64,000 nt of DNA, taken from contig NC_035443.2 of assembly GCF_002127325.2 (NCBI RefSeq), positions 119,098,251 through 119,162,250 of the forward strand. Reading direction: 5' to 3'. Source of the DNA: Helianthus annuus (taxonomy: Eukaryota; Streptophyta; Magnoliopsida; Asterales; Asteraceae). The notes beneath the pieces were generated by a model, which was not told the DNA's origin, made no database searches, and saw only the letters and a program-made list of their open reading frames with translations. Made by a program: the position numbers and the translations under genes. Positions 46,001 through 56,919 of this stretch are shown in pieces. The first letter of the stretch is position 1. Each line of letters starts with the position of its first letter.

Positions 46001-46189
46001 AATGACTATTTTGAGATTAGATGATGTTTTGATGTACCATACTACTACTTACTTTGAATTCACCTTAATATGTTAATTAATGATATATAGTTAAAATTAT
46101 CTATAATATTGTCTTCTGTAAAGAAAAATACAAATAGAACTGTTATTCACTTCATTCTTTTAAGTCAACGAACCATCACTGACCTTGTT

Positions 46190-46935
46190 GCTTTTTTTTT
46201 TCTGGCCAGCAAAGAATACTATTATAGGAAAACCAACAAACATACAACGAGACTTAGCAAACCAAGATAGCCAAAACAAAACATACACCCCCTACCAAAT
46301 AAACAAAGTCTAAATTAGTAAAATCATTCCAGTTCTCTTTTCACAACCCTCCGATCCGACTGCTTTTCTCCACCCACACCAGTAGGAACCGAATTTGATT
46401 TCTTCCAGCACCATGCTTAGGGTCTTGTGTTTCCAGTTGAATATTTTATCGTTGCGGTTGGCCCAAAGTCTCCACATGTCTTGATTACTGCAGTGAGAAA
46501 ACATGGATGCCACACTATCGAAATTTGTTGGAATCGCAATCTTCACCCAAACACAAACAAGCCACCACACTGCTTTGGCGAAGTGGACACCTACCAACAG
46601 ATGGTCAGTTGTCTCTTGTTCGTTGTCCCAGTTGTTGTGATGTTTTGCTTCTCAAGAAGGCTCGACAACTCGACCCACTCGCTTCTTTCCGCTGCAGAAT
46701 CAGGAGGATTCCGCCGCGCTAGATCCCAACAGATGCCTTGATTAACCCTCTTGAAGCAGTCTTGTATGAGTGCTTTTTTGTGTTGCACCAGATTGAAGAT
46801 CCGCAGGAATCGGTCCTTCAGTCTGTCACCTTCCGTCCATTTGTCATATCACATCATCGCCTTATCTCCACCTTGATAGTACTAGGGTCTCCGGTTCCAT
46901 CATTGACAATTAAGCTCTGTTAAGTGAAAAAAACA
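46190..46935 (-). pseudogene. 5'-truncated LINE fragment, C-terminal ORF2
   Basis: On the minus strand, frames at 46788-46591 (ALIQDCFKRVNQGICWDLAR) and 46597-46310 (VHFAKAVWWLVCVWVKIAIP, then DMWRLWANRNDKIFN) match the region after the reverse transcriptase and the zf-RVT tail of plant LINEs; compare TMWTLWRARNDKVFKG in the LINE ending at 32622. A T run at 46191-46201 on the plus strand is the A tail of the 3' end. No clear target duplication. Confidence 0.75.
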
Positions 46936-47272
46936 TAAGAAAAAGTAAATGTAACTTTCTGTTTTTTTTTTCATTTATTCAAATCACTTTATCTTGTATA
47001 TGTATCTTTTAAAATGACACAAATTTAACTAACATAACTATCATTCTATTTTTATTATATGACTTAAAAAAAACACATAATAAATAGAAAAATCTAATCT
47101 TAACAACGTTATCTTAGTGCAAGAATGATCCAAATTAAAATAACTTATAACTATAAAGGCCTTGGATTTACGATTGGAGATTGTAACTATAAGCAATCAG
47201 ACCGTAGAGCCTTGTGAACAAACAGATCTTGCGCCATCGTCTTCAGTTGACCTTTTTCAAATTTAGATCTAA
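46936..47272. other. AT-rich spacer, nothing recognised
   Basis: No coding frame or repeat stands out between the LINE fragment and the Helitron end at 47273. Confidence 0.5.
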
Positions 47273-47303
47273 CTAGTATGATTCCCATGCGCGTTGCAGC
47301 GCA
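47273..47303 (-). mobile_element. Helitron 3' terminus, minus strand
   Basis: The plus strand reads A, CTAG (47273-47276), an 11-base spacer, then the hairpin TGCGC-GTTGCA-GCGCA (47288-47303). The minus strand is therefore a hairpin followed by CTAG. The 5' end would lie to the right and was not found. Confidence 0.55.
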
Positions 47304-47459
47304 GACATCACGTTAAATCGAGCCGAGCCATTGTTAATATTTCGACTAAAACCTTTAGGTAAGCCATGTGTCTTTCAACTTTATTTAGTGCAGATTATAA
47401 CGAATGAGTTAAAAGTATTTTGTTACGTATTATATAAAACCATAACAAAATCAGTATCA

Positions 47460-47820
47460 CTTTTAACTCCTTCATTTAGAACTTGCTAAAGATTAACCTT
47501 GAAGGCTTGAAGCTCACTTAGCATCCTCTCCTCACCGGTTTGACAACCAAGAACAATAGCTACAATAGCTGATGTACCTCCAACAACATACAAACTATAT
47601 CTCGGCCCGTTGAAATGTTAGCATCCAAATCCAATAAAGAGACATCATTAAGTAACCCTGACGCCACAGCCACCAAACCCAGCTGGAACCATTTAAGCAA
47701 GAAAGCATATGACCCTAACGGCCCAGGTATGGTGAACTCGCTTTAATATGCTTGGGTTCACTTAAATTTAAATCCACTAGTGGATGCCTTCCCTTTGCAT
47801 ATAGACCCGACTGCAAAATA
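47460..47820 (-). other. Exon-like patches, unknown gene
   Basis: On the minus strand an acceptor-like TTTTGCAG near 47811 precedes SGLYAKGRHPLVDLNLSEP, and further on the frames read VVGGTSAIVAIVLGCQTGEE and MLSELQAFKVNL. These look like protein-coding remnants, perhaps captured by the Helitron whose end is at 47273. I do not recognise the protein. Confidence 0.35.
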
Positions 47821-49140
47821 TAACACATGAATTTCAGACGGATTAGTGATAATACTAATAAGATGTATGGCAAATCATATATAGAGCTGACATAATGAGT
47901 CGCTCAAGCTAGGTAATGGGTCGGGCCAGATGAGGTTGGTTGACCCAAAACAGTTTTTTTGTCAGATTTATAATAAATAACTAAAATGAGTCCAATATGA
48001 CTACAATTCGGGCCGTTTATATTTTCACAAAGTATAGATAAACCAAAAAAACTATCATTATACACTTCATGTCCATACCCCAACCCGTATATATATATAT
48101 CCTCTATCCAAAATAATCCCTACAACCTTATTATACAAACAAGGTCCAGCCCAAAACATCGCTACATCCTCATATACCCAACTCACCCTAATACAGAGGA
48201 ATAAGACAATCCCATAACACGACATTCATCGCTAAAACATGAATCGTCAGCATATCTATACCCATAGCACGGAGTTTCTTACAATCCCACAGCACAGAGT
48301 AAACTAATTAATCCCATAGCAAGGAGTTAACTAATTCGAAATGTAAGATTTGGTTAGATAAAATTCAAAACAATTGCTTCCTACAATCCCACAACACAAA
48401 GTTCACTAATTAATCTGAAGTTAAAACCACATATCACAACACAAATTATAGCATTAATTGTCAACAGGAGATCTAACAAAGTTGATGAATATCAACTACA
48501 GAATCAACAAAAAACAACAAATCAGTTCATTACTACATATAAATCAACCATTATGAAGCACTTTAACCAACAAGCAGCCCTGTACAGTTATTAAAGTTTA
48601 ATTGCTAAAGCTGTTCATTAAAGCATTCTATCGAACACTTGGTAGGCGTATGCACATGATGCGAAATTACCTCAAACTCAAATCTTCTAAAACAATTAGA
48701 CCTAAACATAACACAAAATCAAGATCTAAAATTATAGAAGGATAAGACAAAGCAGGATCCAGAATCCGCATCACTAAAACTCATTTCGACATAATTTAAC
48801 ATGTAAAAAAACTCAATATTGCAAGTATTAACATATAAAAAACAAGTTTTACATAAAACAATTTGGCAATTCACAGTAAACAACTAAGAATGCTTATTAC
48901 CTAGAAAACTCAATGGATCTTCGAACAAAATTATGACGAATTTCTTATAACCTACACAATCTAGATAAGGCAATTTGAAATCAGTATTGAAACGAACAAG
49001 ATCAAGTGTAGATTGAACCTCACCGATTCACCGGCGACATTGACAAAGAGCAGAATCCTTTGTTGTATAATTGTGAAGACTATAGAGATCGTGATATATG
49101 CGGTGGAGATCATGTTTTAAATACACACAGCATGTGTATT
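47821..49140. other. AT-rich sequence with duplicated segments, no gene
   Basis: The motif CAATCCCA(T/C)A(G/A)CAC..AGT repeats at about 48210, 48281 and 48390. No family-level coding signal is visible. Confidence 0.4.
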
Positions 49141-49144
49141 TAAT

Positions 49145-49262
49145 TGAATAGAAGAGGTGAAGGAGGGACGGCAGCGAGAGGTGGTGGTGGCGGCGGTGGG
49201 GGAAGGCAGAGGGGAAAGGGGCGGTGGAGGGGTGAACGACGATACTCTCCAGCGACCTAATT
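49145..49262 (-). other. GC-rich gene-like patch near the right inverted end
   Basis: On the minus strand this is a CCACC/CCTCC-rich stretch, like a 5' leader or Pro-rich first exon, about 150 bases inside the right end of the 14.2-kb interval. It mirrors the exon-like patch at the left end. Confidence 0.3.
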
Positions 49263-49411
49263 GAAACTTTTCAAAAATGCCAAAAATACCCCTCCGTGTT
49301 TTTTAAGCCTTAAAAATCTAATCTAATCTCAACCCTTGATTAAGTTAATCCAAGGGTTCCTAAGGGGGTTCCCCAGTTCCCCACTTTTTTGGTGTTCCCC
49401 AATGAACCTCA

Positions 49412-49414
<3 letters not shown>

Positions 49415-49476
<62 letters not shown>
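49415..49476. repeat. (TA)n tract at a Helitron insertion site
   Basis: About 30 TA units; the Helitron begins at 49477 directly after the last A, and the tract resumes after the Helitron at 53608. Confidence 0.95.
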
Positions 49477-49479
<3 letters not shown>

Positions 49480-49600
49480 ATACTACTTTAATAAGCATAT
49501 AGGAAGGACAAGAATGGTCATTTTCCACTTTACAAGTCTTTAAAGCATATTGTACAACCAATTAAAACACAAATGTTGAATATGATAAACCAACAAAATT

Positions 49601-49858
49601 TTGGGCGGCCGCGTACATCAAAATTTTGGGCGGGCCAAACTTTGGCAGTTCAAAATTTTCATTCAAAATTCAAACTGCACTCACTTAAATCACGTGTATC
49701 TCTTTCTCTCTCCTTCATTCTCTCAAAAGCCTAAAATCCATAGTCGCTCCCCTCTCCTCCTCTTTGCACATACAAGCCAGTACAAGCACACACGTTTTTG
49801 TGGAAATCAGAAGCATAAAGCTTTGGTGTGGTTGCAATCGATGGGAAAAAGATCGAGG
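49601..49858 (+). other. Leader and first-exon-like segment in the Helitron, unknown gene
   Basis: A CT-rich leader-like region (TCTCTTTCTCTCTCC near 49700) leads to ATGGGAAAAAGATCGAG followed by the donor GTAGGT at 49859. It looks like the start of a captured gene. The source is not recognised. Confidence 0.35.
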
Positions 49859-50306
49859 TAGGTTTATTTTTTTCCTGCTGAATGTTTTCTATTGTTTGAT
49901 GGAAAGGAATCCAACAAGGCATACTTAATCAAGGCTTATGCTTTTGCATTTCTTAGGTGTAACCGCTGGATTTCATATAGATCTGGTGGCGATGACTAGA
50001 TTGATGAGGTTTTGGTTGGAATTCACGACTGGATGCTTAAGTTTAGGAAAACAAGGGTTTGGTAAGTCAAGCTTTCTATAACAACAAGGTAAGAACTAAT
50101 ACCAGTAAAATAATTTATTTTCTTTGATTTCAGGTATAATAAGGTTTTGGTTGCTGTTTTTCAGAAGTAGAAGGTGGAGGTGCTTCTAGGCCCCAACTGG
50201 TTAATATTTGATTAGTTTTTTAATGGGTGTCAAAAGCTTAATTGCTGACCATTTAAGTTTATATATATATTCGGTTTTGATTTCTAAAGGAATGTTTGGT
50301 TGGGAC

Positions 50307-50376
50307 AGGGTCATGGGTTTCGAAGTGATCTATTTAAGATGGTTGCAGATATGAAGCCTGCATTTATCAGATTTCC
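50307..50376 (+). pseudogene. Captured exon of GH51 alpha-L-arabinofuranosidase
   Basis: GHGFRSDLFKMVADMKPAF followed by IRFPG is the stretch before the active-site region of plant alpha-L-arabinofuranosidases (GH51), which trim arabinose from cell-wall polymers. The exon is bounded by an acceptor (GGGACAG) and a donor (CCAGGTTTACC), as in a real internal exon, so genomic rather than cDNA capture is likely. The downstream exons with catalytic glutamates are absent. The following 50400-50515 contains a duplicated TGGTTTCC(G/A)TGCTCTGGAAC segment of unknown origin. Confidence 0.75.
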
Positions 50377-51054
50377 AGGTTTACCTATACTATATAAGAA
50401 GATGAAGAGAGATAGGTTGAGATGGTTTCCGTGCTCTGGAACTTCAAAGAAGAAGAAGATGAAGATATGGGGATGGTTTCCATGCTCTGGAACCTCAAAG
50501 AAGATGAAGAGGTTTGCTGTGTAATTTGTTCCGAAAGCCTACTTGGTTTTTAGTTTTTTTTCTTTAAGTTACTCTTTACCATATAGTTTTTGTTCTTCAC
50601 TCTTTACCATATAGTTTTTGTTCTTCATAATATTAGCTATCACCTATGAGCTTCAGAGGATGGAAAAAGGAAAAAGTGTTTCATAGAGAGTTGACTACTT
50701 GACTTGGTCAAGGTACGACATGTTTCATGGATTGTTTAAATGCTTTTGTAGATTATTTTAAATTTGAATCTAGACAAGGCATTTATCTTTTAGATTTTTT
50801 GTTGTTTTAATTTAATTTGATTCTTGATACCACTTACAGTACCATTTTGGCTCCATTCTGTTGGGTTCTTAAGATTGCTTATTCAGTTGATATGATATGG
50901 TCAATAAAATTCCACTCATGCTGGGAATTCTTTCTAAAGAGTAAGCATTTTATAAATGACTTGATTATATTATCTTTAACAAGTTAATTTATTAACCAAA
51001 CAATGTTCCTTTTTGTGTTTGTTTTTTGTTCTTCATAATATTAGCTATCACCTG

Positions 51055-51205
51055 TAAATGAACCGAACGAACACGGACAGTCGTGTTCGTTCATTTAACT
51101 TTAAGCGAACACGAACATGAATATATAATCGATTTTTTTGTTCGTGTTAGTTCATTAAGAAAATGGACATGTTCGTGTTCGTTTATGTTCGGTCATTTGA
51201 ACCGG
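51055..51205. repeat. GTTCGTGTTCG inverted-repeat insertion
   Basis: GAACCGAACGAACACGGACA and, inverted at the far end, CGAACATAAACGAACACGAA flank CGAACACGAACATGAAT. It is a 150-bp MITE-like palindromic repeat inside the Helitron. No clear duplication. Confidence 0.5.
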
Positions 51206-51815
51206 AAATGGGGAGCTTAACAACGGTTGCTGCTGCTCACATGAGTTCCGGGAAGCTGTTGCTTCATGTATCTCGGAACTTAAACTCTTTTAACAAAATT
51301 GGAGCAACTTTTGTTGACGTTGTCCGTTTTTTAACGCTAGCTATAATCTCTTTCTCACCCTCTCCCTATCTACCTTTATTCATGATCCAGTGTATTTGTG
51401 CTTGTATATGCTAAATTGTGTTTTATGACTGATCATTTGTTTTTAAAGGATCGGTTTAAATTGGAATCTTCTAGATCTTCCGAATTTTGTGACTGAATTA
51501 TGTAATCTGTTTCTGTTGAATAAGTACTGAATTTTGTGATATGGTGATCGAGGAGGCTTCAAGTGAATCGGATATTGATAATTTGTAGTTGATTAGTGAA
51601 GTTAGAGGCTAAGAGTGGTTCTGTGAATTAATTGGTGGTTTGCGTGTTAAAGCTATATAAGAACTTATGTATAGAAGAGATAGATTGAAAAGATGCAAAA
51701 ATTCAAACTAGAGTTGTCAACCTTGACTGGTTATTCATATTTGTGCTCCTGGTTGCCCTGCTGAATGATCCATGCTCCAAACAATAAGCCATTTCTTTTA
51801 GTTACATGTCACTGA

Positions 51816-52141
<326 letters not shown>

Positions 52142-52258
52142 AAAATATATGCATATTCTTTGACTCATGAAGGATGAACAGAAAGTCAGAAACAAAAGTT
52201 TATAATTTATGTTGTATTTATTAGGTGCTGGAAACTTTTGACTTTTTTTCTTTTTGCA

Positions 52259-52718
52259 GGAGTCCGGATCAAAACCGGTGTCGGAAGAGGCGGGTTCGTG
52301 AAGGACATGTACGTAAAAGGGTTCACCATGCACACCATGAAATGGGCGTTTTGGATGATGGGTAACTACGGGTCGCACCTTGATGACAAATGGGACCCGA
52401 ATGCGATCCCCATTATCTAAAACATAAACTACCGAGACATGGTGGCGGAAAATGTCACCATGGCGGCTAGATTGGAGGGGAGGTGATCCTTTTACGGGGA
52501 TTTGTATATCGAATGTGACTATTGGAATGTCACAGTTTGCAAAGAAACCGATATGGAACTGTACCGATGTCGAGGGGGTGTCGAGTGATGTGACACCGCA
52601 GCCTTGTGCCGCGTTGCCACCAGTACAGGGTGGAAAAGCTTGTGATTTTCCGAAGGAGAAGTTGCCAGTTGAAGATGTTAAAGTTCATATGTGTTATTAT
52701 AAACCAAACTACATTTGA
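52259..52718 (+). pseudogene. Captured last exon of a GH28 polygalacturonase-like gene
   Basis: After an acceptor (TTTTTGCAG) the frame reads GVRIKTGVGRGGFVKDMYVK, TMKWAFWMMGNYGSH, DPNAIPII, then a TAA at 52418-52420 where the family has a glutamine codon (CAA), then NINYRDMVAENVTMAARLEG. A frameshift at about 52480 is followed by GDPFTGICISNVTIG, WNCTDVEGVSS and CDFPKEKL to the natural end at 52718. This is the C-terminal beta-helix and tail of plant pectin-degrading GH28-type proteins, normally secreted. The RIKT motif is present; the upstream catalytic aspartates are absent. Confidence 0.85.
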
Positions 52719-53578
52719 AATGTAAACTTTTGATTTCAGTATGGCTTGGTATGAATGTATGTATACTTTTATTTCAACTTCATTTTAATCAAAATTTGAA
52801 TTCAGATAAAGATGGTTGAAACTAAAATGTGATGAAGTACATATGATTATAAAATTCATTCAGAAAGCTACAAGTTAAATAATCAAACAATAGTTGCTTT
52901 GTACACAATTATTAACTTACATAATAGGTGAAATCTGCCTTATCTACCTTTCTTTTGTTGGGAGAAGGCAACTGCCATATATGTATTAGTTTCCTGTGAT
53001 AAGGCATTTGTGTAATTCATGTCTACTTGAAAGGCATTTGTGATATTTATCTTCATTCCATACAACAGAAACATTAATTATAGTTACTAAAAGATTTTAA
53101 ACATCAAAGTTTTTTTTAACTAAAATCCCATATCTTTACTGATTAGCCAATTTAAAGATTTTTGTTTGAATTTTGTATTGTATATTTAAACATCAAAGTT
53201 TTTTTAACTGAAATCTCATATCTTTACTCATTAATTATATTTTGGGTTGAACGTTTTAGCTTGTTAGAAAAAACAATCCAAGGCGAATTGGTTTGATTAA
53301 TTTTGAGCTTTTGGTTGTGCTTTTGTTGGCTTGGCGCAGCTCGGTTTGTTTACATCCTTATAAAACTCTTTAAATCCCCATGACGGGTTTTGAAGTACCT
53401 TAACCGAAAATTTAGATTTTAGTTATGACCTAACTGTACCGAACCTTCTCATGCACACCCTTAGAATTACTAACAAGTGTTGTGTTTTCCGTTGCATCGC
53501 GAATTCGGTTTTGATTACGGCTCAAAACCGAACCGCCCCGTACATAGCCCTAAACTCACAAACCTAAGTGATATGTTT
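52719..53578. other. Helitron interior, no gene
   Basis: AT-rich sequence, probably including flank of the captured GH28 gene. A segment with AACATCAAAGTTTTTTT and TCTTTACT is duplicated at about 53100 and 53185. TTCCGTTGCATCGCGAATTCGG at 53488 resembles a decayed extra Helitron hairpin. Confidence 0.45.
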
Positions 53579-53625
53579 CCCGCCGCATCGCGCGGGTAAA
53601 CGACTAGTATATATATATATATATA

Positions 53626-54033
53626 GGGTAGGGCTATATAGAAAACCCTATATATATAAAAAAACCCTAGAAAACCCAACCTCCCGACATTTTTTTTTAA
53701 AAAAATAACACATGTAATATACATGTTTTTAAGAGTTTTGGGCCAAAAAAAAATCAAAAAAGCGCCGAAGGGATGATTTAAAAAAAAAATTCAGCAATTT
53801 CTGTCTTTTGTGCCTAACACATGTTAGGCAATCGGACATTGCTGAAATTTGTTTATTTTTTTAAAAAAAAATCTCTTCGGCGGTTTTTTGTTTTTTTTTG
53901 CCCAAAACATTTTAAAACATGTATATTACATGTGTTATTTTTTAAAAAAAAAATGTCGGGAGGTTGGGTAAAAATGGGGGGAGATTTGAGTTTCCAGAGT
54001 TTTCTAAAAATTTAAGGGTTTTTTGTCTAGCAT

Positions 54034-54038
<5 letters not shown>
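53626..54038. mobile_element. Foldback element type A in a (TA)n tract, copy 2
   Basis: It starts GGGTAGGGCTATATAGAAA and ends inverted with GGGTAATGCTAGACAAAAAA. It shares AAAACCCAACCTCCCGACAT, the GGGCCAAAAAAAAATC arm, GCGCCGAAGGGAT and the central palindrome CCTAACACATGTTAGG (53813-53828) with copy 1 at 34277-34669. (TA)n flanks: 53608-53625 and 54039-54068. No coding frame. Confidence 0.85.
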
Positions 54039-54068
<30 letters not shown>

Positions 54069-54071
<3 letters not shown>

Positions 54072-54460
54072 GATGGTTCAAATGAAAACCACTTTTATTG
54101 TGAAAACTCGAAAACTAACTAAAAAAGCCTAAAAAACACACAAAATTTTTTTTTTCAATTTTTTTTATAAAAATCGCTAGTTTTTATATATAAAAAAACT
54201 TTTTTTCAAAAAAAAAAAAAAATTTTGTGTAGTACACATGTGTAATAATACACATGTGTAGTACACATACATATGTGCAGTATTACACATGTGCACTACA
54301 CAAATTTTTTTTTTTTTTTTGAAATTTTTTTTTATATTAAAAAACCTGCGAAATTTTGATTGCAAAAAAAATTAAAAAAAAAAATTTTGTATGTTTTTTT
54401 GGCTTTTTTTAATTAGTTTTCGAGTTTTCACAATAACTAGTGGTTTTCATTTGAACCTTC

Positions 54461-54463
<3 letters not shown>
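54069..54463. mobile_element. Foldback element type C in a (TA)n tract
   Basis: The inverted ends are GGGGATGGTTCAAATGAAAA and GGGGAAGGTTCAAATGAAAA, continuing through CCACTTTTATTGTGAAAAC on one arm and CCACTAGTTATTGTGAAAAC on the other. The centre holds ACACATGTGTAATA-type palindromes (54235-54300). (TA)n flanks on both sides; the right tract runs 54464-54532. Confidence 0.82.

Positions 54464-54532
<69 letters not shown>
54464..54532. repeat. (TA)n tract, right end of the element chain
   Basis: About 34 TA units follow the type C element. Confidence 0.95.
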
Positions 54533-54534
<2 letters not shown>

Positions 54535-54963
54535 ACTAAAATCCAATATATTATTTTACGAGGTTGGAAACCTGGGTATAGTTGAATAAAGAAAAATATT
54601 TAGTTATAAAGTCAGATTTTAGTATCTAACTACTATAATAAAAGAAACCAACTTTTAGACACGTGTCATTTATTGAAGGTATCCTTAAATCTATATTTAT
54701 TTTATATTAACTAAATAAATAATAAATTAATATTAAATTTTATCAAACTTTAATAAAATATTATCCTCAAATCTAAATTGTTAATTTAATATATTTTTAA
54801 AGATATAACTATTTTTTAGATCTATTCAACACGTGTAATATACGAAGTTTTTAAGGATGTAATTTTTTATTATTTGGTAGATTTATTCAATATAATAAAA
54901 GAAACCAACTTTTGGACACGTGTCATTCATTGAAGGTATCCTCAAATCTATATTTATTTTATA

Positions 54964-56019
54964 CTAGGTTAAAGCCCCGTGTATTACACGGGTTGTATAA
55001 ATATAATTTTATGTAAAAAATAATAAAAAGATATATTTTTAATACAAACAATCATAAAGATTTATATTTTAAAATGGAACATTAATATACTACTTACTTA
55101 TTATAACATTTTACTTTGTCTTTTTTTGCATAAATGTAATTTTATATAATAAATAATAAAAAAAGATATATTTTTAAAAAACTCGTATATTGCACGTGTT
55201 TAATAAAAATGTCATATGTTAACACATACAGTTGTCAAGATTTATCTTTTAAAAATGAACTTTAATGTACTATTTACTTATTATAACATTTTACTTTGTT
55301 AAATATGTATTCTTAACTAATTTTTTGTTTTAAATTATTATTATTATTATTTAATAAGATCATAATAAAAAGAGAAAAATGCTCGGATTTCATGTTAATT
55401 GTGAAATTTATAGCAAGTAATTACAAATTAGGTGTCATAAAACAGAGAGAGCTTTAAAGGCGGTTGAACCAAGATACAACAAAACAGAGTGAGCGCTACA
55501 ATCAAGTGTTGTATACTATTGAAAGCCTAACATTTGATTTCTTCTTAAGCTAACGCTTTAATCAAACCATTGAACCCATTCGTAAAATTCATCTCCAAAA
55601 ACACTTACCATCTTACTACTAAATGCCTAACATTCATCACCTAGAGCTCTATCATCATCCTTGTCTAATATCTCATCACGCTTACATGTTCTTAAAACCC
55701 CAATTTTCTCCTACACGTGCTCAGTTCTAAACGTAGGTGAAAAAAAGGGCAAACCACAGTGACTATCCGAGCATTTTTCTCTAACAAAAATAAATGTTTA
55801 TATTCTTATCTAATTTTTTTTTGTTTAAAATTATTATTATTTAATATGATAATAATAAAACAAATGTTTATCATTATCTAAATATTTATTCTTATCTAAT
55901 ATTTTTGTTTAAAATTATTATTATTATTATTTAATGTTAGAGATAAATAGGAAAATAAGGTGACAAAGCACCAAAAAGTGACAGTCCAAAAAAGATTTTT
56001 GTTTATTAGTATAGAAAGA
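54964..56019 (-). mobile_element. Inner Helitron inserted in the outer one, empty site known
   Basis: On the minus strand it starts TCTTTCTATACTAATAAAC at 56019 and ends with hairpin CCCGTGT-AAT-ACACGGG, then GCTTTAACCTAG at 54964. The flanking sequence is TTTTATA before and TTAACTAAG after. The undisturbed duplicate at about 54700-54715 reads TTTTATATTAACTAA, so insertion was between A and T without duplication, exactly the Helitron rule. It is 1056 bp and carries a 412-bp TIR element. Confidence 0.92.
55371..55782. mobile_element. TIR element (412 bp) inside the inner Helitron
   Basis: The inverted ends AGAGAAAAATGCTCGGAT are exact over 18 bases (55371 onward, and up to 55782 inverted). 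The body is richer in G+C than the Helitron. No convincing duplication and no frame. Superfamily uncertain. Confidence 0.65.
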
Positions 56020-56136
56020 TTAACTAAGTAAATAATAAATTAATATTAAATTTTATCAAACTTTAATAAAATATTATCCTCAAATCTAAATTGTTAATTT
56101 AATATATTTTTAAAGATATAACTCTTTTTTAGATCT

Positions 56137-56435
56137 ATTCAACACGTGTAATATACGGGGTTTTTAAGGATGTAATTTTTTTATTATTTGGTAGATTTAT
56201 TCAACCCGATTATACACGGGTTTTTTTAAAGATACGACGTTTTTATTAGTATACAAAATTACATTTATTTAATCTGTGTAATACACATGGTTTTTAAAGA
56301 TATAAATTTTTTATTATTTGATATATAAAATTACATTTATTTAACCCGTATAATATACAGAGTTCATAAAGATATAACTTTTTATTGTTTAATATATAAA
56401 ATTACATTTATTCGACCCGTGTAATACACGGGGTT
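56137..56435 (+). repeat. Five iterated Helitron-end hairpins (period 62-72 bp)
   Basis: Hairpin-like motifs start near 56137 (CACGTGTAATATACGGGG), 56201 (CCCGATTATACACGGG), 56271 (CTGTGTAATACACATGG), 56343 (CCCGTATAATATACAGAG) and 56415 (the terminal one). Each is followed by TTTTTAAAGATA or similar and AAATTACATTTATT. Only the last has a CTAG next to it. Confidence 0.75.
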
Positions 56436-56444
56436 CTAACCTAG

Positions 56445-56656
56445 TAAACTATAATAGAAATTAAGAAAAAAATAACAATGTATGAAATAAGAGAAACAAA
56501 AAAATAATAATTATAATCAATCAATATATATCTATAGATAAATAAAGCGATAATTATAATCCGTATATATAACCATTACCTCTTCAAGTCTCAAAATATT
56601 ACCAAAAAAAAAAAAAAACACCAGGTATGCTAAATATGATGCTCATAATATTACCA

Positions 56657-56694
<38 letters not shown>

Positions 56695-56919
56695 ATCACC
56701 ATTAGGGATGCTAAATATGATGCAAGTTATATGTTATCAAACACATCTTATATTTCCACTTTTGTATTCAAAGTGATGGATCCAAAGAGTCCAGGTCCCG
56801 TATAAGACACTTCAATCATACGAAGTATACGCAAGAAAGAAATAGTGACAACTGTAATTGACAGGAAGAGTAATTTAATCCATCTTAGAAACTAATTTCC
56901 TTTTTAATTTTCTGTTGGC
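56445..56919. other. Spacer with poly(A) runs
   Basis: A segment with GGNATGCTAAATATGATGC is duplicated (56616 and 56706), each copy preceded by an A run; the second run (about 56656-56691) has 36 A. It could be a microsatellite or the trace of retroposed ends. No gene. Confidence 0.6.

Larger units (their letters stand above)
35178..49414. mobile_element. Candidate 14.2-kb element bounded by inverted ends in (TA)n
   Basis: The left end GGGAAGAGTTCATTGGGAAC, then AAAAAAGTGGGGAACTGGGG, is mirrored at the right end by GGTTCATTGGGGAACACC and the same AAAAAAGTGGGGAACTGGGG on the opposite strand. Both ends abut (TA)n tracts (35128-35177 and 49415-49476) and a GGGTATTTTTG match lies just inside each. 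Inside are exon-like patches near each end, two MITEs, the tandem array, a SINE, a LINE piece and a Helitron end. No transposase is recognised. Two separate elements whose ends happen to match is the alternative. Confidence 0.5.
54625..56444 (+). mobile_element. Outer Helitron with internal tandem duplication
   Basis: The 5' end is TCTAACTACTATAATAAAAG after a host A (54624). The 3' end is a hairpin CCCGTGT-AAT-ACACGGG (56416-56432), then TTCTAAC and CTAG at 56441-56444 before a host T. Its interior has a 257-bp tandem duplication (unit 1: 54634-54890; unit 2 from 54891), and unit 2 is interrupted by the inner Helitron at 54964-56019. No proteins are encoded. Confidence 0.82.

Noticed and set aside
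50300..50524. Continuous 74-codon frame as a gene
   Set aside because: Only the first 24 residues match GH51; beyond the splice donor the frame is a duplicated low-complexity segment.
54177..54585. Frames with FFFFLKK and YIYIYI runs
   Set aside because: Artifacts of A/T homopolymers and (TA)n.
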